Assembly (NCBI GenBank): GCA_024654605.1
Contig: JANLHH010000067.1
Coordinates: forward strand, 1-30,438
Reading direction: 5' to 3'
Source of the DNA: Patescibacteria group bacterium
Lineage (GTDB): Bacteria > Patescibacteriota > Minisyncoccia > Phycocordibacterales > JANLHH01
Length of the DNA stretch: 30,438 nt
Shown: positions 23,413 to 30,438 of the stretch, in pieces
How positions within the stretch are numbered: the stretch's first letter is position 1
How the letters are laid out: each line of letters opens with the position of its first letter
Translations under genes and position numbers: made by a program
The notes under the pieces: generated by a model
What the model was told of the DNA's origin: nothing
The model's database searches: none
What the model saw: only the letters and a program-made list of their open reading frames with translations

Positions 23413-25125
23413 ATGAAAGCAGATAAGGTTGCCGATGAGGCAAAAGAAGACACACCAGAAAACCTCAATAAGTATCCCGAGCTTACTCGGAAGCTGCTTA
23501 TCAATCGGGGTATTACGACAGAAGAGGAGGCAGAGCGGTTCTTGAATCCCGACTATGAGCGTGATATACACGACCCGTTTTTGATCCTCTCTATGGACAA
23601 GGCGGTTGACCGGATACTTCAGGCGATTGACGCGAAAGAGAATATCATTATCTATGGCGATTATGATTGCGATGGTATTCCTGGAAGCGTCATTATGCAC
23701 GATTTTTTTAAAAAGATCGGTTATCGGAATTTTGAAAATTACATTCCGCATCGGCACAAAGAAGGGTACGGACTTAATATTCCCGCCGTGGAACAATTCG
23801 CACAAAAAGGCGTTACGCTTCTCATTACCGTTGATTGCGGGATTACCGACGTAGAGGAGGTGGCGCGTGCGGGAGCGCTCGGTATAGACGTCATCGTGAC
23901 CGATCATCATTTGCCACAGGAAATACTCCCCGCCGCGTTCGCCATCTTGAATTCTAAACAAGAAGGTGATACGTATCCTGATAATATGCTCTGTGGGGCA
24001 TCTGTCGCATGGAAGCTCGTGTCAGCGCTCTTGCAGAAGGGCTCGTTTGACGTACCAAAGGGGTGGGAAAAATGGCTTCTTGATATGGCGGGTCTCTCCA
24101 CTATTGCGGATATGGTGCCTCTCAAAAATGAGAACCGAGTGCTCGCGCATTATGGCCTCAAGGTGCTCCGTAAAAGTAAACGACCGGGTCTCTTGAAACT
24201 TCTCCGAAAGATGTCGGTTGAACAAAACCATCTTACGGAAGATGATATCGGTTTCATGATCGCTCCGCGCATCAACGCGGCGAGTCGCATGGATATACCA
24301 ATGAAAGCGTTTCATCTCCTCTCCACAGAGGACGAAGTGCTCGCGGGGGAGCTTTCCGACCACCTGCATAAAATAAATGATGAGCGCAAGTGGACAGTTG
24401 CGAACATTATGAAGGAAACAAAAACGATGCTTACCCACCGAGAGCTCCGGAGTGTGATCGTGATAGGCAATCCAAAGTGGCAAATTGGTGTCTTGGGAAT
24501 CGTGGCGGGCAATATCTGCGAGGAGTACGAGCGTCCCGTGTTTGTGTGGGGCAGAGAGGGGAGTGAGAATATTAAAGGTTCATGTCGTTCTGATGGAAGC
24601 GTGAATGTCGTGGAATTGATGACCAGTGTGCGAGAGGAGCTTTTCATCAATGTCGGCGGACATGAACTTGCGGGCGGTTTTTCCATCTCACACGACAATA
24701 TACATACTCTTGAAGATGAGCTTGCTCTGGCATATGAAAAAGTGAGCCGTGCGGGTAACAGAACAGAAGAACTCTTGATAGATGCGAAGCTTTCTCTTGA
24801 TGAGGTGACGTGGAATACCTATGGCGAGATTGAACGACTGGCGCCGTTCGGTATCGGAAACCACAAACCCACATTCCTTTTTGAGAATATAAGAATTGAA
24901 AGTGTACGGCACTTCGGCAAGGAGAAAAACCATCTGGGTCTTGATTTTAAAAACAGCGCCGGGCGCAATGTTTCAGCGATCGGATTTTTCATGGATAAAG
25001 ACGCATTTCCCGGAGTGGAGGTGACAGTGGGCGAACAGATAACTCTCGTGGCAACCCTTGAGAAATCGCTCTTTCGCGGCCGGGCAGAGCTTCGGTTGCG
25101 GATTGTTGAGATACGAAACGTTTGA
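23413..25125 (+). CDS. recJ: Single-stranded-DNA-specific exonuclease RecJ
   Basis: 570 residues, normal for RecJ. The DHH phosphoesterase motifs are in order: YGDYDCDG (Asp83, Asp85, Asp87), VDCGITD, TDHH (Asp164, His165, His166), and the DHHA1 motif GGHELAGGFS near the C-terminal third, followed by an OB-like domain (LGLDFKNSAGRNVSAIGF). RecJ degrades single-stranded DNA 5' to 3' in repair and recombination, and in CPR it may also help process imported DNA. The start is supported by the promoter spacing. Confidence 0.95.
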   Translation: MKADKVADEAKEDTPENLNKYPELTRKLLINRGITTEEEAERFLNPDYERDIHDPFLILSMDKAVDRILQAIDAKENIIIYGDYDCDGIPGSVIMHDFFKKIGYRNFENYIPHRHKEGYGLNIPAVEQFAQKGVTLLITVDCGITDVEEVARAGALGIDVIVTDHHLPQEILPAAFAILNSKQEGDTYPDNMLCGASVAWKLVSALLQKGSFDVPKGWEKWLLDMAGLSTIADMVPLKNENRVLAHYGLKVLRKSKRPGLLKLLRKMSVEQNHLTEDDIGFMIAPRINAASRMDIPMKAFHLLSTEDEVLAGELSDHLHKINDERKWTVANIMKETKTMLTHRELRSVIVIGNPKWQIGVLGIVAGNICEEYERPVFVWGREGSENIKGSCRSDGSVNVVELMTSVREELFINVGGHELAGGFSISHDNIHTLEDELALAYEKVSRAGNRTEELLIDAKLSLDEVTWNTYGEIERLAPFGIGNHKPTFLFENIRIESVRHFGKEKNHLGLDFKNSAGRNVSAIGFFMDKDAFPGVEVTVGEQITLVATLEKSLFRGRAELRLRIVEIRNV

Positions 25126-25203
25126 CAATAATGCATTTTCAGGTACCCTAGGGGTCAGCAAGTTCATGATATTCAACGATTATTTCACGAAAGAGGTGTT
25201 TTG

Positions 25204-25758
25204 ATGCGGAAGAGTTCATATCTATTACTAAGCGCCGGGAGTTCTTTGCTTATTACCCAGATAAAGCCAAACGAATCGCGCACGCGGTTTGAGCGAAAAG
25301 TGTATGCTCTGACAGTAGGAGAGAACAACACGTACATTAAAGTGAGGTTTGATAAGCTGATACCGGCGGAATATGGTCTTTCAAAGAGGCGCGCGCTGTA
25401 CTTTTTCCCTGATACGGCACGATGGAGAGGGGTTCTTTATTCGGATCGGTACTTTGATGCCGAGGAACAACTGACCTTTAAGGTTGAGGTCATAGGCATG
25501 CGCTATCTGACACAACCGGAAATGTTCAAAGAGCTTGGCTTGTCTATTTCCGGGTTTGACCTCAGGTATCTGTTTTTTGAGAAATTTTTCGGCATATGTG
25601 GTTTGCCCAATATGCTGCCTGACGGGACGGCAATGAGATTCGTGGACACGAAAGGCGATACGCTCCGAGTGTTTGCGAAGGATATGCTCAGCAAGTGGAG
25701 TGATCTTTTTACCATTGAAGAACAACTCATGATTGCCGAATACCTCAAACAGGATTAG
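25204..25758 (+). CDS. Conserved-looking hypothetical protein, unrecognised
   Basis: 184 residues from ATG 25204; a TTG directly before it is less likely. An AGAGG Shine-Dalgarno-like sequence about seven bases upstream supports this start, one of the few good ones in the window. The protein is soluble, with no signal peptide. The N-terminal half looks beta-rich (SYLLLSAGSSLLITQIK, YALTVGENNTYIKVRF). The C-terminal half is helical and has FEKFFGICGLPNML and a closing EEQLMIAEYLKQD. I recognise no family and no catalytic motif. A short terminator hairpin follows it. Confidence 0.65.
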   Translation: MRKSSYLLLSAGSSLLITQIKPNESRTRFERKVYALTVGENNTYIKVRFDKLIPAEYGLSKRRALYFFPDTARWRGVLYSDRYFDAEEQLTFKVEVIGMRYLTQPEMFKELGLSISGFDLRYLFFEKFFGICGLPNMLPDGTAMRFVDTKGDTLRVFAKDMLSKWSDLFTIEEQLMIAEYLKQD

Positions 25759-25766
25759 TTGTTTTC

Positions 25767-25798
25767 CCCGCCCCGATGTAATAATCAGGGCGGGTTTT
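25767..25798 (+). terminator. Rho-independent terminator
   Basis: CCCGCCC (25767-25773) pairs with GGGCGGG (25788-25794); an inner GAT/ATC (25775-25777 / 25784-25786) extends the stem. TTTTAT follows. It ends the unrecognised gene, nine bases after its stop. Confidence 0.8.
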
Positions 25799-25817
25799 AT
25801 TATTCCTGAGCTGAGAG

Positions 25818-25873
25818 CGGGATGAAAACCGAAACAACGAAGTTGTGAGGTTTTCATCCCGTCCGAGCGACGG
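25818..25873. repeat. Inverted repeat with alternative overlapping hairpin
   Basis: CGGGATGAAAACC (25818-25830) is exactly repeated in inverted form at 25849-25861, with an inner ACAAC/GTTGT stem. The 3' edge of this hairpin also belongs to a second possible hairpin, CCGTC (25859-25863) with GACGG (25869-25873), so the two structures are mutually exclusive at their border. No T run follows. It lies between a terminator and the RNase H promoter. Confidence 0.55.
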
Positions 25874-25921
25874 AATATCAAAAGGTTTAATGGTTTAATA
25901 CCTTTTATTCTTGAAAAATAC

Positions 25922-25930
25922 TGATATAGT
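25922..25930 (+). promoter_or_regulatory. Extended -10 promoter (TGATATAGT) of the RNase HI gene
   Basis: TG-a-TATAGT at 25922-25930 followed by six bases and ATG 25937: another leaderless arrangement, with one mismatch to the -10 consensus. Confidence 0.6.
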
Positions 25931-25936
25931 GGTGAT

Positions 25937-26365
25937 ATGACCAAGCGAAAAATAATCATTTACACGGACGGCGGCTCTCGGGGAAATCCGGGTCCTGCCG
26001 GTGCTGGCGCTTATATCACCGATGGCGAAGGCAAGAAACTAAAAGGCGTCTCAAAGTTTCTTGGTGTGCAGACGAACAATTTTGCCGAATATGAAGCGGT
26101 GGTCCTCGGATTGCACGAAGTAAAAAAAATGTTTGGCAAGAATGTGAGAGACATGGATATTGAAGTCAGGATGGACAGCGAGCTGATCAAAAAGCAATTA
26201 AGCGGCGAGTATCAAATACGAGAGGAGTCGCTTTTCCCTCATTTTATCAAGATATGGAACATGCAAGTAAAGGACCTGCCGAAATTGAAATTTACCCATG
26301 TACCGCGTGAAAAAAACCAAGACGCAGACCGATTAGCGAACGAAGCAATGGACGATGGTCAATAA
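25937..26365 (+). CDS. Ribonuclease HI family protein
   Basis: 142 residues, typical length. It cleaves the RNA strand of RNA-DNA hybrids. The four acidic metal ligands are visible: Asp11 in IYTDGGSRGNPGPAG, Glu51 in NNFAEYEA, Asp80 in VRMDSELI and Asp131 in KNQDADRLANEA. The NNFAEYEA form places it in the archaeal/RnhA-like (type 1, 'reverse transcriptase-like') branch, not the E. coli RnhA branch. It is followed after three bases by the ComEC gene. Confidence 0.92.
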   Translation: MTKRKIIIYTDGGSRGNPGPAGAGAYITDGEGKKLKGVSKFLGVQTNNFAEYEAVVLGLHEVKKMFGKNVRDMDIEVRMDSELIKKQLSGEYQIREESLFPHFIKIWNMQVKDLPKLKFTHVPREKNQDADRLANEAMDDGQ

Positions 26366-26368
26366 GAC

Positions 26369-27874
26369 ATGGCACTCCATTTCGCATTTTTCATTTTCAT
26401 AGCAGGTTTTACGAGCGGGATTGCCTTCCGCTCGTTTTTTGACCTTGGTGTTTCATTCGCTCTCTTTGCGGTGTTTCTCTCGGTCGCTCTTTATCTATAT
26501 GCTCGTTTTTCCACCCACAAAGGCCTTGTCTTTGTGGGTGCGATAGCAATAGGCATCTTTGCTCTCGGGGTTGGAATGTTGCGGTTTGATCTCTCCGTCC
26601 GAAACACAGGGGATCCTTTCCTGGATACTTTGATAGGGCAACGCGTGGAGGTGAGCGGAGTGGTGGTTGACGAGCCGGATGAACGGGAATTTAATACGCG
26701 TCTCGTTATCGCGCTTGATGCGGTCAAAAGAGATGAGCAACAGGAAAAAATAAAAAGTAAAATAATTCTATCCGCCGCACAGTATCCGGAGTACGACTAT
26801 GGCGACCGGGTGTACCTCGTCGGCAGACTTCAGAAACCAAAAAATTTCACGTCGGATACCGGAAAGGAATTTAATTACGAGGAATTTCTCGGCAAAGACG
26901 GTATCTATTATGAGTTGGTCAATCCTTCGATTGAACTCTTGGGGAAAGGGGAAGGAAATATGGTGAAGAGCGCGTTGTTTTCTTTGAAGCATTCATTTTT
27001 AGAGCGGGTCTCTCGTGTTATTCCTGAACCGCACGCTTCTCTTTTGGGCGGACTTGTCGTCGGTGCCAAGCAAGCGCTCGGCAACGACCTTTTGGATGAT
27101 TTCCGCACCGCTGGTATCATCCACATTGTGGTGCTCTCCGGATATAACATCACTATTGTCGCCGAAGCAATCATGAGATTTTTCTCTTTTCTTCCGCGCA
27201 TCGCGGGAATGTGGCTCGGCGTTGTCTCAATCGTGTTCTTTGCCGTCATGACCGGCGCCGGCGCGACGATCGTGCGCGCTTCCATCATGGCGCTTCTGGT
27301 GATCCTGGCGCGCGCCACAGGAAGAACACACGACATCACCATCGCGCTCTTTTTGGCGGGGTTTCTTATGCTTGCCCACAATCCGAAGATTCTTATGTTT
27401 GATCCCTCATTCCAACTCTCTTTCCTGGCAACATTGGGACTTATCTATGGCGCGCCGCTTGTTGAGAAATATTTTCATCTGGTACCGACACGGTTTCAAT
27501 TGCGCGAATTCGCAACGGCGACCATTGCGACACAGATCTTTGTACTACCCCTGCTTCTCTATATGACGGGAGAATTCTCCGTGGTCGCGCTTCCCGTCAA
27601 TCTTCTCGTTTTAGTGTTCATTCCATTGACCATGTTGTTTGGTTTTTTGACGGGAGTGGTTGGTTTTGTGAACACCACTCTCTCGGTGCCTTTTGCCGCG
27701 GTGTCGTATCTTTTTCTTGCCTATGAATTACAGGTTGTGGAATTCTTCTCCTCTTTGCCTTTTGCGTCAGTCTCTGTTCCCTATTTTCCCCTGTGGCTCT
27801 TGGTAATATTGTATATACTAATAAGTGCAATGGTTTTCAGATTATACAAAAATACACGCCATGCAGAACGTTAA
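26369..27874 (+). CDS. comEC: ComEC/Rec2-family competence membrane protein (N-terminal and channel part)
   Basis: 501 residues. About three N-terminal hydrophobic segments precede a DUF4131-type OB-like domain (about 85-180: IGQRVEVSGVVVDEPDE ... YGDRVYLVGRL). Then comes the Competence domain with multiple helices and the signature ASLLGGLVVGAKQAL ... GIIHIVVLSGYNITIVAEAI, GAGATIVRASIMALL and LMFDPSFQLSFLATLGL. ComEC forms the inner-membrane channel for single-stranded DNA uptake. The C-terminal metallo-beta-lactamase domain of canonical ComEC is missing here and is encoded by the next, overlapping gene. Confidence 0.92.
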   Translation: MALHFAFFIFIAGFTSGIAFRSFFDLGVSFALFAVFLSVALYLYARFSTHKGLVFVGAIAIGIFALGVGMLRFDLSVRNTGDPFLDTLIGQRVEVSGVVVDEPDEREFNTRLVIALDAVKRDEQQEKIKSKIILSAAQYPEYDYGDRVYLVGRLQKPKNFTSDTGKEFNYEEFLGKDGIYYELVNPSIELLGKGEGNMVKSALFSLKHSFLERVSRVIPEPHASLLGGLVVGAKQALGNDLLDDFRTAGIIHIVVLSGYNITIVAEAIMRFFSFLPRIAGMWLGVVSIVFFAVMTGAGATIVRASIMALLVILARATGRTHDITIALFLAGFLMLAHNPKILMFDPSFQLSFLATLGLIYGAPLVEKYFHLVPTRFQLREFATATIATQIFVLPLLLYMTGEFSVVALPVNLLVLVFIPLTMLFGFLTGVVGFVNTTLSVPFAAVSYLFLAYELQVVEFFSSLPFASVSVPYFPLWLLVILYILISAMVFRLYKNTRHAER

Positions 27875-28718
27875 AAAACACGCTCACTTACTCTTTTTGA
27901 CACTCTTTTTTATCATGAATGTTTTTATCTGGTCGGTGATTTTTAGAGAGGATCGAGGCGGCGTGCTTACGGTGGCATTCTTGGATATAGGACAAGGAGA
28001 CGCAGTCTTCATTGAAGCGCCGAACGGAAATCAAGTATTGCTTGATGGGGGACCGAACAAGCGGGTATTGCGAGAACTCGCTTCGCTCATGCCTTTCTAT
28101 GATCGATCCATTGATGTGGTGATCGCTTCGCATCCCGACAAAGATCATGTGGGCGGACTGCCGGCTGTCTTAGCGCGTTACGATGTTCGCATAGCGATTG
28201 ATCCTGGCGTGGAGCACGACACGAGCGTGTATCAAGAATTTGAAAGATTAGTAGAAGAAGAAGATATTGAAAGAATACGCGCGCGCAGAGGACAGATTAT
28301 TTGGCTTGATCAGAGTGTGTACTTGGAAATATTATTCCCCGACAGAGACCCTGTCGGATGGGACACGAATGATGCTTCAATCGTTGCCCGACTGGTATAT
28401 GGCGATACTTCCTTCATGCTCACAGGGGACTCTCCGCAAAAGATGGAACAATATCTTGTAGGGCTTGATGGCGAGGCGCTTGCCTCCGACGTATTGAAAC
28501 TTGGCCACCATGGCTCTAAAACATCAACATCTGAATTGTTTTTAGGATTCGTTTCTCCCTTATACGCGATCATTTCCGCGGGGAAGAACAATCAATACGG
28601 TCATCCTCACCAAGAGGTGCTGGAATTGGTGGAGCGGTTTAGAATCCCCATATTCGCGACATACGAAGTAGGAAATATTATCATGCGAACGGACGGAACA
28701 AACATTTTCATTGATTGA
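27861..28718 (+). CDS. ComEC C-terminal-type metallo-beta-lactamase-fold hydrolase, separate gene
   Basis: 285 residues from ATG 27861, overlapping the ComEC gene by 14 bases in another frame; an ATG at 27825 is a less likely start. One N-terminal membrane helix (HLLFLTLFFIMNVFIWSVIF), then the domain found at the C-terminus of ComEC: FLDIGQGDAVFIEAP, SHPDKDHVGG (zinc ligands), DASIVARLVYGDTSFMLTGD and LKLGHHGSKTS. It is thought to act as a nuclease that degrades the non-transported DNA strand. The membrane helix keeps it next to the channel. Confidence 0.9.
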   Translation: MQNVKKHAHLLFLTLFFIMNVFIWSVIFREDRGGVLTVAFLDIGQGDAVFIEAPNGNQVLLDGGPNKRVLRELASLMPFYDRSIDVVIASHPDKDHVGGLPAVLARYDVRIAIDPGVEHDTSVYQEFERLVEEEDIERIRARRGQIIWLDQSVYLEILFPDRDPVGWDTNDASIVARLVYGDTSFMLTGDSPQKMEQYLVGLDGEALASDVLKLGHHGSKTSTSELFLGFVSPLYAIISAGKNNQYGHPHQEVLELVERFRIPIFATYEVGNIIMRTDGTNIFID

Positions 28719-28732
28719 ATGAAGGGGATTCG

Positions 28733-28775
28733 TAATAGAAAAAGTCCGCCTCTCGTAGGCGGACTTTTTCTATTA
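28733..28775. terminator. Bidirectional terminator between the ComEC-MBL gene and rpmB
   Basis: An 18-bp perfect stem (28733-28750 with 28758-28775), loop tctcgta, GC core GTCCGCC with five-T runs on both strands. Its right edge includes the stop codon of the minus-strand rpmB gene. Confidence 0.88.
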
Positions 28776-28982
28776 TCTCTTCTTTTTTGTTTCCAGGTGT
28801 TTGTTCGCCTTCATGCATTTTGTGCACACCTTGGTTCGTGAGCCATCCGGCATGCGCGCCCACTGGAGATTGGGTTGGCGTCTCACTTTTCCAGTCGGAT
28901 TAAACTGTGTAGCACGAACACGGTTGGAATATCTTCCACCGACCTGCGAACCTTTATTGCATATTGGGCATTGCTTAGCCAT
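28773..28982 (-). CDS. rpmB: 50S ribosomal protein L28
   Basis: 69 residues from ATG at 28982. MAKQCPICNKGSQVGGRYSNR is the family N-terminus, followed by NLQWARMPDGSRTKVCTKCMKA. Two Cys pairs (CPIC and CTKC) make it the zinc-binding form of L28. It belongs to the large ribosomal subunit near the E site. Convergent with the upstream MBL gene, divergent from the site-2 protease gene. Confidence 0.95.
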   Translation of the reverse strand: MAKQCPICNKGSQVGGRYSNRVRATQFNPTGKVRRQPNLQWARMPDGSRTKVCTKCMKANKHLETKKKR

Positions 28983-28993
28983 ATTGACTTTGT

Positions 28994-29002
28994 ATGATAT
29001 CA
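28994..29002 (-). promoter_or_regulatory. Extended -10 promoter (TGATATCAT, minus strand) of rpmB
   Basis: The complement of 28994-29002 reads TG-a-TATCAT, 11 bases before the L28 ATG. One mismatch to the -10 consensus; very short leader. Confidence 0.45.
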
Positions 29003-29086
29003 TGGAATCCATAATATGCAAGCCTGGTAGTGAAATTTGACATGGCATAAAATGTGCGCCAACGCGCCAAAAGGCACTATGTCAAA

Positions 29087-29095
29087 TGCTACTAT
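29087..29095 (+). promoter_or_regulatory. Candidate extended -10 (TGCTACTAT) of the site-2 protease gene
   Basis: TG-c-TACTAT at 29087-29095, 24 bases before ATG 29120. It supports that start over the earlier in-frame ATG at 29054. Confidence 0.4.
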
Positions 29096-29119
29096 CGGGC
29101 GAGCCACGTAGTAAATATC

Positions 29120-29743
29120 ATGGAATTAGATTTTGTTTTTACCATTGCAATACTCATCATGTCGGTGGTTATCCATGAGGTTTCTCATGGGTATGTGGCG
29201 CAAATGTTCGGTGACCCAACAGCCCGTCTTGCCGGGCGGCTGACGCTTAACCCGATCAAACATCTTGATCCGGTGGGTTCATTTTTAGTGCCGGTAGCCA
29301 CCTATTTTCTTGGCGGGTTTATTTTTGGATGGGCGCGTCCGGTTCCCTATAACCCTTATAACCTCTCCAACCAGCGATGGGGGACGGCCTTGGTCGCGGC
29401 GGCGGGAGCGCTTTCTAATTTGTTCATCGCGATCGTTTTCGGGCTTTTGATCCGATTTTCCGATCTACTCGGCATAGCGTCAGAGGCATTTGTAGACATT
29501 GCAAGCATTATCGTTTTTCTCAACATCATTCTGGCGGTCTTTAATATGATTCCCGTCCCGCCACTGGACGGTTCCAAGGTACTATTCTCCCTTTTGCCGC
29601 ATCACCTCAATTATATTCAGGATTTTTTAGAGCGATATGCTCTGATCCTGATATTCTTCCTCGTTCTCTTTCTGTGGCGTTTTGTTCTCCCTATGGTGTT
29701 TTTCCTCTTCTCGCTCATTACCGGCGTCGGTTTCAGTTTCTAA
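29120..29743 (+). CDS. Site-2 protease family membrane metalloprotease (peptidase M50)
   Basis: 207 residues from ATG 29120; the 22 residues read from ATG 29054 are basic, look non-coding and precede the candidate promoter. The zinc motif HEVSH (His19, Glu20, His23) lies in the first membrane helix; the third ligand is in NMIPVPPLDGSK (NPDG-like motif). About five hydrophobic segments. No PDZ domain, so it belongs to the small group III/YwhC-like M50 proteins found widely in bacteria. It cleaves substrates within the membrane; the substrate is unknown. Confidence 0.9.
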   Translation: MELDFVFTIAILIMSVVIHEVSHGYVAQMFGDPTARLAGRLTLNPIKHLDPVGSFLVPVATYFLGGFIFGWARPVPYNPYNLSNQRWGTALVAAAGALSNLFIAIVFGLLIRFSDLLGIASEAFVDIASIIVFLNIILAVFNMIPVPPLDGSKVLFSLLPHHLNYIQDFLERYALILIFFLVLFLWRFVLPMVFFLFSLITGVGFSF

Positions 29744-29897
29744 AGAATGGGGAAGGCTTGCATTTTTTATGGGGACGTATTAAAGTAATGCCTACGGGCA
29801 AAGGCCTTGTTTTTGTTTGAAAGTGAAGAAATAACAAAATATTAAAGCACCCCCAATAAATACGAGACTCCAATCCTACCACATACCTATTTTATAT

Positions 29898-30308
29898 ATG
29901 CCTACAATCAACCAATTAACAAAACGAAGACGAAGCAAGGGGTTCAGAAAGAGCAAAACCGTCGCTTTGACGCGTGGTTTTAATACAATTGAGAACAAAC
30001 CGGTATGGTACCCGTCTCCGTTCAAGAGAGGCGTGTGTGTAAAGGTTTCAACCACTACGCCCAAAAAACCAAACTCAGCGCTGCGAAAGATAGCCAGAGT
30101 ACGCCTTACCAATGGTATGGAGGTTACTGCGTATATTCCAGGTATGGGACATAATTTACAGGAACACTCGGTGGTATTGCTCCGCGGTGGACGAGTGAAG
30201 GACCTTACCGGCGTACGGTATACGATTGTACGAGGTATGTTGGACGCATCGGGCGTTGAGAACAGGAAGAAATCACGCAGTCGTTACGGCGCCAAATCCC
30301 CAAAATAG
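29898..30308 (+). CDS. rpsL: 30S ribosomal protein S12
   Basis: 136 residues, about 12 more than E. coli S12 owing to extra residues around positions 28-45 (TRGFNTIENKPVWYPSPFKRG) before the conserved TTTPKKPNSALRK decoding-centre loop. GHNLQEHSVVLLRGGRVKDLTGVRY follows, with the lysines of the streptomycin-site loops unchanged. It is followed by rpsG, the usual str-operon order. The 154 bases before it (29744-29897) hold no gene and no promoter I can firmly assign. Confidence 0.97.
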   Translation: MPTINQLTKRRRSKGFRKSKTVALTRGFNTIENKPVWYPSPFKRGVCVKVSTTTPKKPNSALRKIARVRLTNGMEVTAYIPGMGHNLQEHSVVLLRGGRVKDLTGVRYTIVRGMLDASGVENRKKSRSRYGAKSPK

Positions 30309-30340
30309 ACACCATAAACAGTTTTTAATTTAATGAAATA

Positions 30341-30438
30341 ATGCGACGAGCAGTAAAAAATCGAATACCGGCTTCCCCTGATTATGTCTACAATTCTCAA
30401 AAAGTAGGCCAGTTCATCAACTATCTCATGATGGGAGG
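30341..30438 (+). CDS. rpsG: 30S ribosomal protein S7, cut by the window edge
   Basis: Only the first ~32 codons are present: MRRAVKNRIPASPDYVYNS followed by KVGQFINYLMMGG, which matches the N-terminus of S7 (basic start, D-x-x-Y-N-S, then V-x-x-F-I-N-x-L-M). It follows rpsL by 32 bases and continues beyond the right edge. Confidence 0.9.
   Translation, partial: MRRAVKNRIPASPDYVYNSQKVGQFINYLMMG

Noticed and set aside
27825..27874. Frameshift breaking ComEC
   Set aside because: The downstream gene has its own ATG, a membrane helix absent from the channel part and intact zinc motifs, so a true gene split fits better.

Overview
The window looks like a piece of a Candidate Phyla Radiation (Patescibacteria, most likely Parcubacteria-type) genome. 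The reasons are: extremely compact gene spacing; promoters that sit almost directly on start codons; surface proteins with G-Y-A-W...G-W repeats; a type IV pilus locus with PilB and PilC plus large, unusual minor pilins; a ComEC split into a membrane gene and a separate metallo-beta-lactamase gene; and ordinary UGA stop codons. Taxonomy is inferred from gene content only; no rRNA or tRNA gene was seen.

Layout, left to right. (1) 1-2302: the 3' part of a long cysteine-containing, Ig-like repeat surface protein. (2) 2580-9587: a four-gene, tightly overlapping operon encoding a polytopic membrane acyltransferase-like protein, a ketosynthase carrying a degenerate second ketosynthase half, an AT-ACP-KR-DH megaprotein and a phosphopantetheinyl transferase. 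Taken together the domain order KS-AT-ACP-KR-DH-PPTase is that of an iterative enediyne/polyene-type or PUFA-like synthase, split into separate polypeptides. This is the most unusual system in the window, because CPR bacteria generally lack fatty-acid biosynthesis. (3) 9747-12515: secreted or membrane proteins, including a second protein with the same C-terminal domain as the first gene and a tail-fibre-like protein with an S74 self-cleaving chaperone domain. (4) 12535-12725: a 155-bp nested palindrome followed by a strong terminator. (5) 12803-19736: the type IV pilus genes pilB and pilC and three minor-pilin-like genes. (6) 19867-23378: triosephosphate isomerase and phosphoglycerate kinase, a convergent HIT-family hydrolase, and a CapA-like metallophosphatase. 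(7) 23413-28718: recJ, an unrecognised gene, an RNase HI, and the split ComEC. (8) 28773-30438: ribosomal protein L28 (minus strand), a site-2 protease, S12 and the start of S7.

How the genes may work together. The pilus genes and ComEC/RecJ/RNase H fit the DNA-uptake and nucleotide-salvage lifestyle known for CPR. The synthase operon carries its own AT, ACP and PPTase, so it could make an acyl chain without host fatty-acid enzymes. No enoyl reductase or thioesterase is present, so the likely product is an unsaturated (polyene) acyl chain. The first gene of the operon is a candidate for moving that chain onto a glycan or lipid at the membrane. That last step is inference.

Regulation visible in the sequence: several genes carry an extended -10 element (TGATATAAT or close) followed by only 6-7 bases and then ATG, pointing to leaderless mRNAs. 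Two convergent gene pairs share bidirectional hairpin terminators that overlap coding ends.
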